DNA from: Actinophytocola sp049647105 | GTDB lineage: Bacteria > Actinomycetota > Actinomycetes > Mycobacteriales > Pseudonocardiaceae | Assembly (NCBI RefSeq): GCF_049647105.1 | Contig: NZ_JBARWZ010000309.1 | Location: 1 to 64,000, forward strand | Direction of reading: 5' to 3' | Length of the DNA stretch: 64,000 nt | Shown here: positions 25,787 through 34,343 of the stretch, in pieces | Numbering within the stretch: the first letter of the stretch is position 1 | Layout of the letters: each line of letters opens with the position of its first letter | The notes under the pieces: model-generated | Told to the model about the DNA's origin: nothing | What the model saw: only the letters and a program-made list of their open reading frames with translations | The model's database searches: none | Translations under genes and position numbers: made by a program

Positions 25787-26281
25787 TCAGCCGTCGTGCC
25801 GTTGGTACACCAGCCGCTCACCGACGCTGCCCGACCGCCAGACGTCGTTGCATGCCTCCGCCATCACGTCCAGGCCCTCGACGATCGTGGCGTAGACGTT
25901 CCCCGGCACCCAGCCGACGTCGCCGTTCAGCAGGAGGTTGTTCCGGCCGTAGAAGATCGCGAGGTCGATGACCCCCGGCAGCTTCTCGAGGCCCTTCTCC
26001 TCCTTGAAGGCGCGGTCGAGCATGCCGCCGTGGAAGTCGAAGAACACCACGTCGCCCGGGATCGGCGTGATGGTGGGGTTCTCGAGGCCGATCGGCTGGT
26101 CGATGAACCGTTCCACCATTGTGTAGATCTCGTTGCGGGCGTATTTCGCGTGGTGCACGGGACCGGCGTGCGGCAACGTCTCCCAGACCGCGTCGCACGT
26201 TCTCGGCGCGTCCTTGTCCAGGAGTTGGGCCACGCACGACACGCCACGGCGTTCGAGCGTGATCGTCATGAATCGCGACAT
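25787..26281 (-). CDS. DUF3830 family protein
   Basis: A 164-aa protein (MSRFMTITLERRGVSCVAQLLDKDAPRTCDAVWETLP) of the cyclophilin-like DUF3830 family. Members are often encoded beside maleate isomerase-like and amidase genes and have no proven activity. It is the first gene of the minus-strand arm of the GntR cluster. ATG 26281 taken as start; ATG 26269 (MTITLERRG) is possible. Confidence 0.7.
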   Translation of the reverse strand: MSRFMTITLERRGVSCVAQLLDKDAPRTCDAVWETLPHAGPVHHAKYARNEIYTMVERFIDQPIGLENPTITPIPGDVVFFDFHGGMLDRAFKEEKGLEKLPGVIDLAIFYGRNNLLLNGDVGWVPGNVYATIVEGLDVMAEACNDVWRSGSVGERLVYQRHDG

Positions 26282-26350
26282 GGGCACCCCAATGCAGCAC
26301 CGAGTAGGGAGAGAGTTGTGGTTGTCCTCCGCGGGCTGCGACGGCCGCGC

Positions 26351-26385
26351 TGATTGTTGACAATCATACGAGCGGTACTTAGCGT
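26351..26385 (+). promoter_or_regulatory. GntR-type operator overlapping a -35/-10 promoter
   Basis: TGATTGT-TG-ACAATCA (26351-26366) is a perfect 7+2+7 palindrome of the TTGTnnACAA form bound by FCD-type GntR regulators. Its right half contains a consensus -35 TTGACA (26357-26362), followed after exactly 17 bp by TAGCGT (26380-26385) as -10. Bound repressor would cover the -35 of the dehydrogenase-amidase arm and probably the divergent promoter of the DUF3830 arm too. Confidence 0.75.
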
Positions 26386-26394
26386 GTCAATCCC

Positions 26395-27390
26395 ATGCCA
26401 GCTGGTAAATCCGCGACCGTCGTCGTACTCCACGCAAATTCGGGTGACACCGCCCGCCCCGACGGGATGACCGAGGTCGAATCGGTCGCCGATGTCCGGT
26501 ATGTCACCGAGAACGGGCTGGTCGAGGCGTTGCCGGGGGCCGATGTGCTCCTCGTGTGGGACTTCCGTGCGAGCATGCCGGCGGCGGCGTGGCAGGTTGC
26601 TGACAAGCTGCGCTGGGTGCACGCCGCCAGCGCGGGGGTCAACCATGTGCTGACCCCCGAGGTCGTGGCAGGCGAAGTACTGGTCACCAACTCCCGGGGC
26701 GTGTTCGACGAACCCATGGCCGAGTACGTGCTCGCCATGGCGCTCGCGCTCGCCAAAGACCTGCCGACTACGTTGAGTCAGCAGCGCGAGCGCCGCTGGC
26801 ACCACCGCGAGACCGAGCGCGTGGGCGGCAAGCGGGCGCTCGTCGCGGGCACCGGCCCCATCGGCCGGGCCATCGGCCGCAAGCTCGCCGCCGCGGGCAT
26901 GACGGTCACCGGACTCGGCCGCACCCACCGAGTGGATGACCCTGACCTTGGCGAAGTGCTACCCATGTCGTCGCTGCCCGAGGTCCTCCCCGACATGGAC
27001 TGGGTGGTGCTCGCCGCCCCGCTGACCGACGAGACCCGCGACATGATCGATGCCAAGGCGCTCGCCGCGATGAAGCCGACCGCGCGGCTGATCAACGTGG
27101 GCCGCGGCCCGCTCGTCGTGCAGGACGACCTGGTGGCGGCGCTGGGCGCGGGCGGGCTCGCCGGTGCCGCGCTCGACGTGTTCGTCGACGAGCCGCTGCC
27201 GTCCTCCTCACCGCTGTGGGACATGCCGAACGTGATCGTTTCGCCACACATGTCGGGCGACGTGGTGGGATGGCGGTCGGAACTGATAGCACTGTTCCAC
27301 GACAACCTCACGAGGTATCTGGACGGCGAACCGCTGCGCAACGTGGTCGACAAGGCGCGGGGATACGTCCGTGGGAAGGGAACTTCATGA
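26395..27390 (+). CDS. D-2-hydroxyacid dehydrogenase (NAD(P)-dependent)
   Basis: A 331-aa protein of the D-isomer 2-hydroxyacid dehydrogenase family. The Rossmann motif is GTGPIGRAIG near residue 150; the catalytic Arg (INVGRGPLV), Glu (DVFVDEPLP) and His (VSPHMSGD) are all present. It is the first gene of the plus arm of the GntR cluster, coupled by ATGA to the amidase. It probably reduces or oxidises a 2-oxo/2-hydroxy acid product of the pathway. Confidence 0.85.
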   Translation: MPAGKSATVVVLHANSGDTARPDGMTEVESVADVRYVTENGLVEALPGADVLLVWDFRASMPAAAWQVADKLRWVHAASAGVNHVLTPEVVAGEVLVTNSRGVFDEPMAEYVLAMALALAKDLPTTLSQQRERRWHHRETERVGGKRALVAGTGPIGRAIGRKLAAAGMTVTGLGRTHRVDDPDLGEVLPMSSLPEVLPDMDWVVLAAPLTDETRDMIDAKALAAMKPTARLINVGRGPLVVQDDLVAALGAGGLAGAALDVFVDEPLPSSSPLWDMPNVIVSPHMSGDVVGWRSELIALFHDNLTRYLDGEPLRNVVDKARGYVRGKGTS

Positions 27391-28784
27391 CCGCTGGGAT
27401 GACCGCGACCGAGCTGCTTGCCGAGTACCGCGCCGGCCGCCTGTCCCCGGTGGAGGCCACCACCGACGCCCTTGCCCGCATCGAGGAGCGCGACGGCGAG
27501 GTCAACGCGTTCTGCCTGGTGGACAAGGAGAAGGCGCTCGCGGAGGCGGCCGAGTCGCAGGCCCGGTGGCAGGCCGGTGAGCCGCGTGGCCTGCTCGACG
27601 GCGTGCCCGTCTCGGTCAAGGACATCATGCTCACCAAGGGCTGGCCGACGCTGCGCGGTTCGCACTCGGTCGAGAAGGACCAGCTCTGGGACGTCGACGC
27701 GCCCGCCGTCGCGCGGCTGCGCGAGCACCGCGCGGTGATCATCGGCAAGACCACCACGCCCGAGCTGGGCTGGAAGGGCGTCACCGACAGCCCGCTCACC
27801 GGCGTCACCCGCAACCCGTGGGACACCACGAAGACCGCGGGCGGCTCGAGTGGCGGCGCGTCCGCGGCGGTCGCGTCCGGCATGGGCACGATCTCGCTCG
27901 GCACCGACGGTGGCGGCTCGATCCGGATCCCCGCGTCGTTCAGCGGCGTGTTCGGCATCAAGCCGACCTACGGGACCGTGCCGATCTTCCCGGCGAGCCC
28001 GTACGGCACGCTCGCGCACGTCGGGCCGCTGTCGTGGAGCGTGGCCGACGCCGCGCTCGCGCTCGACGTGATCACCGGCCCGGACAGCCGGGACTGGTCG
28101 GCGGGCCCGCGCCAGGAGCGGTCGTTCGCCGCGGCCGCCGAGTCCGGTGCCGAGTCCGGCATCGCGGGCATGCGGATCGCGTTCAGCCCGAAGCTCGGCT
28201 ACGTGCGGGTGGACAACGAGGTCGCGGCCGTGGTCGCGGCCGCGGTGGCGGTGTTCGCCGAGCTCGGCGCGGTCGTGTCGATGAGCGACCCCGGCTTCGC
28301 CGACCCGGTCGAGGCGTTCCATGTGCTGTGGTTCTCCGGTGCCGCCGCGTCGACCGCCGCGCTGACCGAAGCCCAGCGCGAGCGGCTGGACCCCGGCCTG
28401 CGCGAGGTGTGCGAGCAGGGCGCCGGGTACTCGGCCGTGGACTACCTGGACGCGACCGCCACCCGCGCGGCCGTCGGCAGGACCATGGGTGAGTTCCACG
28501 AGCACTACGACCTGTTGATCACGCCGACGATGCCGATCCCCGCGTTCGAGGCCGGTGTCGACGTGCCGCCGGGGTCGGCCGCGACGCGGTGGACCGGGTG
28601 GACGCCGTTCACCTACCCCTTCAACATGACGCAGCAGCCCGCGGCGACCGTGCCCTGCGGGTTCACCTCGGCCGGGCTGCCGGTGGGTTTGCAGGTGGTG
28701 GGGCCCCGGTACGCGGACGCGAGGGTGCTGGCCGCGTGTGCGGCCTTCGAGCAGGCCCGGCCGTGGCGCAACCGGCTGCCGTGA
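27387..28784 (+). CDS. Amidase signature family hydrolase
   Basis: A 465-aa amidase. The Ser-cisSer-Lys triad is seen in VSVKDIM (Lys), GGSSGGASAAVASG (cis-Ser) and GTDGGGSIRIPAS (nucleophile Ser). C-terminal half typical (LLITPTMPIPAFE; PFNMTQQPAATVPCG). Likely hydrolyses a small amide feeding the same pathway as the dehydrogenase and racemase-fold enzymes. ATG 27387 overlaps the preceding stop (ATGA). Confidence 0.87.
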   Translation: MTAGMTATELLAEYRAGRLSPVEATTDALARIEERDGEVNAFCLVDKEKALAEAAESQARWQAGEPRGLLDGVPVSVKDIMLTKGWPTLRGSHSVEKDQLWDVDAPAVARLREHRAVIIGKTTTPELGWKGVTDSPLTGVTRNPWDTTKTAGGSSGGASAAVASGMGTISLGTDGGGSIRIPASFSGVFGIKPTYGTVPIFPASPYGTLAHVGPLSWSVADAALALDVITGPDSRDWSAGPRQERSFAAAAESGAESGIAGMRIAFSPKLGYVRVDNEVAAVVAAAVAVFAELGAVVSMSDPGFADPVEAFHVLWFSGAAASTAALTEAQRERLDPGLREVCEQGAGYSAVDYLDATATRAAVGRTMGEFHEHYDLLITPTMPIPAFEAGVDVPPGSAATRWTGWTPFTYPFNMTQQPAATVPCGFTSAGLPVGLQVVGPRYADARVLAACAAFEQARPWRNRLP

Positions 28785-28812
28785 CCGGCTTCACCTGTGG
28801 GAGGCGGTGGCC

Positions 28813-28848
28813 TACTCTAGGGTAGGTACCGTTATTTACTCCCGAGTA
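28813..28848 (+). promoter_or_regulatory. Tandem TACTC-nn-GAGTA operators before the acyl-CoA dehydrogenase pair
   Basis: TACTCTAGGGTA (28813-28824) and TACTCCCGAGTA (28837-28848) share the pattern TACTCnnGRGTA; the second is a perfect palindrome. Their centres are 24 bp apart. The second overlaps TAGGTT (28847-28852), a -10-like hexamer ahead of the GTG at 28864. The regulator is not encoded next to it; a TetR-type lipid regulator is plausible. Confidence 0.6.
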
Positions 28849-28863
28849 GGTTGGGGTGGTTCG

Positions 28864-30189
28864 GTGTCGACCAGCGAGGGTCTTGGCGCCAAGCCGCACA
28901 GGCGTAGTGCCCTGGGCGCCGTGATGTCCGTGCTCAACCGCGTGGCCGGCGCGCCGGTCGTCGAGCGGCTGGGGCTGAAGAAGACGGTGGACCGGACGCT
29001 GTACGAGGCGACGAAGACCGGCTTCCGCACCGCGGGTGCCGCGACCCGCGGCTTCACGGCCGCGGCCAAGCTGGGTGCGCCCGCCCGGCCGCCCGTCGTG
29101 CCGGGCAGCGGCGTATTCGACCTGACGCCCACCGACGACCAGCGGATGATCGTCGAGACGGTCCGGGAGTTCGCGGCCGAGCGCCTGCGCCCCGCCGCGG
29201 CGTCGGCCGACGACAAGTGCGCCCCGCCGGAGGAGTTGCTGTCGACGGCCGCCGAGCTTGGCGTCACGCTGCTCGGGGTGCCCGAGGAACTGGGCGGGGT
29301 CGCCACCGAACGCTCCACGGTGACGAACGTGCTGGTGGCGGAGGCCCTCGCGACCGGCGACCTTGGACTCGCGCTGGCGTGCCTCGCGCCCGCCGCGGTG
29401 TCGAACACGCTGGTGCTGTGGGGGAACGAGGAGCAGCAGGCGACGTACCTGCCTGCCTTCACTGGCGAGGACGTGCCCGCCGCCGCGCTGGCGATCCAGG
29501 AACCGGCCGCGCTGTTCGACCCGTTCTCGTTGCGTACCAAGGCACACCGGACGGCGGGCGGCTTCCGGCTGAACGGCGTGAAGTCACTGGTGCCCCGCGC
29601 GGTGGCGGCAGAGCTGTTCGTGGTCGCGGCCGATGTGGACGGTCGTGGGCCCGCGTTGTTCATCGTGGAGTCGTCGTCGGTGACGGTCGAGTCCGAGCCC
29701 GCGATGGGGTTGCGTGCCGCGGGCACCGGCCGGGTGGTGCTGGACCAGGTGACCGTGCCGGAGTCGGCGTTGCTCGACGCGGACTACGCGGAGTGCGTGC
29801 GGCTCGCGCGGCTGGGCTGGTGCGCGCTGGCGGTCGGGACCGGCCAGGCCGTGCTGGACTACGTGATCCCCTACGTGAACGACCGCGAGGCGTTCGGCGA
29901 GCCGGTGTCGCACCGGCAGGGCGTGGCGTTCAAGGTGGCCGACATCGGCACCGAGTTGGACGGGATGCGCCTGCTGACGTACCGGGCCGCGGCCCGCGCC
30001 GCCGCCGGGTTGCCGTTCGCCCGCGAGGTCGCGCTGGCCAGGAAGCTGTGCACTGACAAGGGAATGGCGATCGGCAGCGACGGTGTGCAGCTGCTCGGCG
30101 GGCACGGGTTCGTGAAGGAGCACCCGGTGGAGCGGTGGTACCGCGACCTTCGGGCCGTCGGCGTGATGGAAGGCGCGGTGCTGGTGTGA
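28864..30189 (+). CDS. Acyl-CoA dehydrogenase family protein with N-terminal extension (FadE24-like)
   Basis: A 441-aa acyl-CoA dehydrogenase-fold protein. An extension of about 80 residues (basic, MSTSEGLGAKPHRRSALGAVM, then VDRTLYEATKTGFRTAG) precedes the dehydrogenase part, which begins near FDLTPTDDQRMIVETVREFA. The C-terminal GGHGFVKEHPVERWYRDLR lacks the usual downstream E-G-T motif. With the next gene it resembles the mycobacterial fadE24-fadE23 pair. GTG 28864 chosen because it follows the operator/-10 region; substrate unknown. Confidence 0.75.
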   Translation: MSTSEGLGAKPHRRSALGAVMSVLNRVAGAPVVERLGLKKTVDRTLYEATKTGFRTAGAATRGFTAAAKLGAPARPPVVPGSGVFDLTPTDDQRMIVETVREFAAERLRPAAASADDKCAPPEELLSTAAELGVTLLGVPEELGGVATERSTVTNVLVAEALATGDLGLALACLAPAAVSNTLVLWGNEEQQATYLPAFTGEDVPAAALAIQEPAALFDPFSLRTKAHRTAGGFRLNGVKSLVPRAVAAELFVVAADVDGRGPALFIVESSSVTVESEPAMGLRAAGTGRVVLDQVTVPESALLDADYAECVRLARLGWCALAVGTGQAVLDYVIPYVNDREAFGEPVSHRQGVAFKVADIGTELDGMRLLTYRAAARAAAGLPFAREVALARKLCTDKGMAIGSDGVQLLGGHGFVKEHPVERWYRDLRAVGVMEGAVLV

Positions 30190-31376
30190 TCAACCTCGAG
30201 GTCCCCCGCAAGCTGACCACACTGGTCGACCAGGCCCGCCAGGCGGCGATGGCGTTCCTGCGCCCCAACTCACGCAAGTACGACCAGGCGGAACATACCT
30301 ACCCCAAGGAACTCGACACCTTGGCGTCCCTTTTGGACGGTCTCAGCGCGTCGGGTGGCGGTGCCGGTGCGGGTGGTGTCCGGCGGTCAGGTTCGGGTAA
30401 GTCGACCGCGAACCTGTCGCTGGTGCTTGGCACGATGGAGATGTGCTGGGGCGACGCGGGTCTGCTGCTGTCGATGCCGAGGCAGGGCCTCGGCAACGCG
30501 GCGATCGCGTCGGTGGCGTCGGAGGAGCAACTCGAGCGCTACAAGGGAAAGTGGGCCGCGATGGCGATCACGGAGCCGGACACGGGCTCCGACTCGGGCG
30601 CCATCCGGACCACCGCCGTCCGTGACGGCGACCACTACGTGCTCAACGGCGAGAAGATCTTCGTGACGTCCGGCGAACGCGCGGACTGTGTCGTCGTGTG
30701 GGCGACGCTGGACCGCTCGCTCGGCAAGGCCGCGATCAAGTCGTTCGTCGTCGACCGCGACACGCCGGGCTTCGAGCTGGTGCGGCTGGAACACAAGCTG
30801 GGCATCCGCGCCTCGGACACGGCGCACTTCCGGCTGGACAACTGCCGTGTGCCCGCGTCGAACCTGCTGGGTACCCCGGAGATCAAGCCGGACCAGGGTT
30901 TCGCGGGCGTCATGCAGACGTTCGACAACACTCGTCCGCTGGTAGCGGCCATGGCGGTGGGCATCACGCGAGCCGCCCTGGAGGAAACCCGCCGCCTGCT
31001 GACCTCCGCCGGCGTGGAGATCGACTACGACAAGCCCGCCAACAACCAGCACGCGGCGGCCGCGGCCTTCCTGGAGATGGAAGCGGACTACGAGTCGATG
31101 TACCTGCTGACACTGCAGGCCGCGTGGATGGCGGACAACCGCAAACCGAACTCGCTGCAGGCCTCGTACGCGAAGGCCAAGGCAGGCCGGTCGGCGACCG
31201 CGATCACCCTGCGATGCGTGGAACTGTGCGGCTCGCTGGGCTACACCGAACACGAACTGCTGGAGAAGTGGTCCCGCGACGCCAAGATCATGGACATCTT
31301 CGAGGGCACACAACAGATCCAGCAGCTCATCATCGCCCGCCGCCTGCTCGGGAAGACGAGCGCGCAGCTCAAGTGA
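30186..31376 (+). CDS. Acyl-CoA dehydrogenase (FadE23-like)
   Basis: A 396-aa acyl-CoA dehydrogenase starting at GTG 30186 with a GTGA overlap to the upstream gene. FAD region AITEPDTGSDSGAIRTTAV near 125 and C-terminal KIMDIFEGTQQIQQLIIARRLLG are standard. A glycine-rich, low-complexity segment (SASGGGAGAGGVRRSGSGKS) near residues 55-75 is unusual for the family. The coupled pair probably forms a heteromeric enzyme. It ends convergently with the carboxyltransfer gene at 31390. Confidence 0.82.
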   Translation: MINLEVPRKLTTLVDQARQAAMAFLRPNSRKYDQAEHTYPKELDTLASLLDGLSASGGGAGAGGVRRSGSGKSTANLSLVLGTMEMCWGDAGLLLSMPRQGLGNAAIASVASEEQLERYKGKWAAMAITEPDTGSDSGAIRTTAVRDGDHYVLNGEKIFVTSGERADCVVVWATLDRSLGKAAIKSFVVDRDTPGFELVRLEHKLGIRASDTAHFRLDNCRVPASNLLGTPEIKPDQGFAGVMQTFDNTRPLVAAMAVGITRAALEETRRLLTSAGVEIDYDKPANNQHAAAAAFLEMEADYESMYLLTLQAAWMADNRKPNSLQASYAKAKAGRSATAITLRCVELCGSLGYTEHELLEKWSRDAKIMDIFEGTQQIQQLIIARRLLGKTSAQLK

Positions 31377-31381
31377 CCGGC

Positions 31382-31397
31382 ACTCCTGCTCAGGAGT
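31382..31397. terminator. Palindrome between convergent genes
   Basis: ACTCCTG-CT-CAGGAGT (31382-31397) is a perfect 7-bp inverted repeat with 2-nt centre; it lies 6 nt after the FadE23-like stop and contains the stop codon of the convergent carbamoyltransferase. A short bidirectional terminator is likely; an operator is less so. Confidence 0.45.
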
Positions 31398-33396
31398 CAA
31401 CCGAAACGGGAACCCTCCTCGCGAGCGCGGTGGGTGAATCCGAGCGCGGCACGGGCTTGCGGACCGAGATCAGCCCTCGCTGCTGCAGGTCGACGGCGCG
31501 CCGGACCACCTCGGCAACGGTGCCGAGTTTTGTCGACACCGCGATCTCGCCGATCGAGCGGACGAGGTCGACGTGGCACAGGAAGACGTGATCCTCCGCG
31601 CCGATCGCAGTGCGGTGACCGGTCCGGGTCTGACAGAAGAAGCGCGTCGGTCCTGCTGCGCCCTGCTCGTTCTCGACCAGGCTGCCCACCGAGACCGAGT
31701 CGTTGAGGCTGGGCACGTAGGACGCCGCGATCTCCACGGACTGTGCGTTGAGAACGATCTTGTTGATGCGCCGCCCATCGAGGTACACGACATCGAGGTT
31801 GCAGCCGAGGAAGCAGCGCAGAGCGTCGGCGGGCGTCTCGATGATCGGCTCGCCGCGGATATTGAATGAGGTGTTCAGCACGAGTGGAATACCGGTGCGC
31901 TCATGGAAGCGTTCTATCAGTCGCCGGTACATGCCGGGGTGATCCGCGGCGACTGTCTGGATGCGACAGGTGTCGTCGACGTGGGAGACGCTCGCGATGA
32001 CGTCCATCGCCGAGTTCACCAGCGGCGCCACCGTCATCATGAACGGGTCGATATCCACGGTGTCGAAGTAATCGTTGACATGCTCGCCAAGAACCGAAGC
32101 GGCGTAGGGCCGGAACGGCTCGCGGAACTTGACGGTCGCGTTCAGGCGCGCGCGCATGTCCGGCGGGCGGGGGTCGCAGACGATGCTGCGATGTCCCAGC
32201 GCACGCGGGCCGAACTCGCTGGCGCCCTCGAACCAGCCGACGAACTTGCCGGAGACCATGTCCTGCACGGCTGCCTCGATCGGATCCGGGACCTCTGTGA
32301 CCTCCACGAAGCCTGCGCGGTCGTCGATCGCCTCCTGAACGTCCTCAACCGAGTACGTGTGGCCGTGGTAATCGTCGTAGCTGCTCCAGTGCGGTCGCAC
32401 GCCCGTCAATCGGTGGTGGCCATATAGCGCGGCACCGATGGCAACGCCCGAATCGCCCGCGGCGGGTGTCACGAAGAACCGGGAGAACCGCGTGTTCCGC
32501 AAGATCAACCCGTTGGCAACACTGTTCAGGCCCACCCCGCCACTGAGACAGAGTTCGTCGGCGCCGGTTGCCTCATACAGCACGTCGCACAGGTGGACGA
32601 CCGCGCGCTCGAGCTCCGCCTGTACCTTCGCCGCCACGTCGCGACAGACGGGATCCTCGTGTGCGGGCAGGTTCGATCGGGGCGGCAGCCGGGTGACCCA
32701 CCCCGTGTCGATACGCATCCCCTCGGGCCGGTATTCGATGATGGGGTCGGCCAGGCGCGAGGGGTCGCCGTACGGTGCCAGCCCCATCGTCTTGCCCGCG
32801 TGCTGCCAGTTGCCGAAGATGTACTCCGTGGCAACCGAATACATGTGACCCAGACTCGGAAAACGCTGATACGGATCTCTCGATTCCCACAGTTCCCAGC
32901 GCTTCCGAAGCAGGTTGAGCGCATCGCCCCGCTCGTCCACCACGTACATCGACTCCGCCTCTTCCATTTCCGAGTACGGAGGAGGTGGGCCGAGAAGGGG
33001 ACTTCCTTGGCGTTCGTGCTCGCCGTGACTGTATCCGGACCCGTCGAGGATCAGAATCGCCGGCCGAGCGTAGCCGGAGGCCACCCACGCATAGTAAGCA
33101 TGCAACATGTGGTGGGACGGGTTGACGATCACTTCGCCCGTGAAGCCCGGCTGCCGGACCATCAAGCCGAAATCATCCTTGATGTACTGATTGATGACCA
33201 CCGCGTCGACGTCGTCGAGTCCGTTCAGGCCTGCCGAACGCAGACAGTAGGCGACGGCCTCATGCGGGTACCCCTCATGGTATTTCCTGCGCGAGATCCG
33301 CTCCTCGGGGAGCGCGACGACAATCTTGCCGTCGATCAGCAGGCATGCCGCCGAGTCATGGGCCCCATTAATGCCGAGTACAACGGTACGAGTCAT
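31390..33396 (-). CDS. Carbamoyltransferase (NodU/CmcH/TobZ family) with C-terminal extension
   Basis: A 668-aa protein. The N-terminal Kae1-like ATPase domain opens TRTVVLGINGAHDSAACLLIDG and holds NPSHHMLHAYYAW and SGGVGLNSVANG; the C-terminal NodU domain has SEFGPRALGHRSIVCDPR and TGIPLVLNTSFNIRGEPI. Such enzymes make carbamoyl-adenylate and transfer carbamoyl to natural products. About 110 extra residues after the NodU domain resemble a small winged-helix/PqqD-like region (inference). No biosynthetic genes are close. ATG 33396 has AGGGTGG upstream. Confidence 0.85.
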   Translation of the reverse strand: MTRTVVLGINGAHDSAACLLIDGKIVVALPEERISRRKYHEGYPHEAVAYCLRSAGLNGLDDVDAVVINQYIKDDFGLMVRQPGFTGEVIVNPSHHMLHAYYAWVASGYARPAILILDGSGYSHGEHERQGSPLLGPPPPYSEMEEAESMYVVDERGDALNLLRKRWELWESRDPYQRFPSLGHMYSVATEYIFGNWQHAGKTMGLAPYGDPSRLADPIIEYRPEGMRIDTGWVTRLPPRSNLPAHEDPVCRDVAAKVQAELERAVVHLCDVLYEATGADELCLSGGVGLNSVANGLILRNTRFSRFFVTPAAGDSGVAIGAALYGHHRLTGVRPHWSSYDDYHGHTYSVEDVQEAIDDRAGFVEVTEVPDPIEAAVQDMVSGKFVGWFEGASEFGPRALGHRSIVCDPRPPDMRARLNATVKFREPFRPYAASVLGEHVNDYFDTVDIDPFMMTVAPLVNSAMDVIASVSHVDDTCRIQTVAADHPGMYRRLIERFHERTGIPLVLNTSFNIRGEPIIETPADALRCFLGCNLDVVYLDGRRINKIVLNAQSVEIAASYVPSLNDSVSVGSLVENEQGAAGPTRFFCQTRTGHRTAIGAEDHVFLCHVDLVRSIGEIAVSTKLGTVAEVVRRAVDLQQRGLISVRKPVPRSDSPTALARRVPVSVDS

Positions 33397-33742
33397 CTGA
33401 CCACCCTGTAGCGACGGAAGTATTTCACCGTTGTCGCCATTCCTTCGAGACGCGCCGAATTCCGCGCGCCAAACCGGAAGCACAACTCAATATCCGCCGG
33501 TCTTGTCCGGCTCGCCAAGTGTCGTTTCGCTCGAAGGACGACGTCAAGACGGTGTGCCGCTCTACGGAACGGCAGAAACTCCTTGCTCGCGGACCGGACC
33601 AGGATGCGCCAAGAGTGGTGTTCCGGTCCGTGGCACAGGCAATGGACACGCGTGGGCGTGACCGACAGTCTGGGCCGATCTGCACACCTGTGGATTCAGA
33701 AGAACAGACGAGTGCTGGCGCCAACTACCCAGGGAGCCCTAC
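33397..33742. other. 346-bp intergenic region, no gene seen
   Basis: Short frames here have no start with ribosome site and no family similarity. The base composition is lower in GC than neighbouring genes. It must hold the promoters of the carbamoyltransferase (leftward) and of the secreted protein gene (rightward), but no convincing -35/-10 pair was identified. Confidence 0.5.
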
Positions 33743-34276
33743 ATGCGTATGCCCAGAGTCCTCACGTACGGCGCGGTCGCGTTGGTGACGATGATCGGCA
33801 GTGTGTTGATCGCCGCCGCGCCGGCGCAGGCCACTGTCGGTGACGCGGTCTGCACCGGAACCTCGGCCCAGACGTACAGTCCCGGCCTGACCAACACGGC
33901 CCAGACCCTGAATGCGGCCACGTCAACGCACTACGTGCCATGTACGTCACTCGCTGACCCGGCCCTGAACTCCGGCGCCACCATCCGCAGCCTGCCCGGC
34001 ATCACGCTGAGCTGCACGGCCTTGTTCACGGCGACGACCGCGCCGACGATCACCTGGAACACCGGCCAGACTTCGACGCTGAGCCTCGTTGGGCAAGGCC
34101 TCGTCACCGTGCCCCTGGTCAGCCAGTCGGTGACCTACCTCGGCAGCGTCACGGCAGGCCAGTTCGTCGGCGACGCCGTAGCGCTGCTCGTTGTCTACAC
34201 CGGCAACCCCTTCAACGCCTGCTCGTCAACCGGCGTCACCGCCGTCGCCGGACTGGCCGCCCTCACGATCGCCTGA
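33743..34276 (+). CDS. Small secreted protein of unknown function
   Basis: A 177-aa protein with signal peptide (MRMPRVLTYGAVALVTMIGSVLIAAAPAQA) and a Thr/Ser/Ala-rich, beta-type mature region with four Cys, likely two disulfides. It has the look of small actinobacterial cell-surface or secreted proteins; no family recognised. ATG 33743 follows AGGGAG at 33730-33735. A second ATG lies two codons in. Confidence 0.75.
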   Translation: MRMPRVLTYGAVALVTMIGSVLIAAAPAQATVGDAVCTGTSAQTYSPGLTNTAQTLNAATSTHYVPCTSLADPALNSGATIRSLPGITLSCTALFTATTAPTITWNTGQTSTLSLVGQGLVTVPLVSQSVTYLGSVTAGQFVGDAVALLVVYTGNPFNACSSTGVTAVAGLAALTIA

Positions 34277-34343
34277 TCACCCACGCAGTCTATGAAGAGC
34301 ACGTCGGTGCCGCCTCGGCTTCGCCGGGCGACACCGACGCGCA

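Noticed and set aside
23639..26353. 904-codon plus-strand frame over the GntR/racemase genes
   Set aside because: It is opposite four genes with clear motifs, is rich in Arg, His and Val, and has no recognisable domain.
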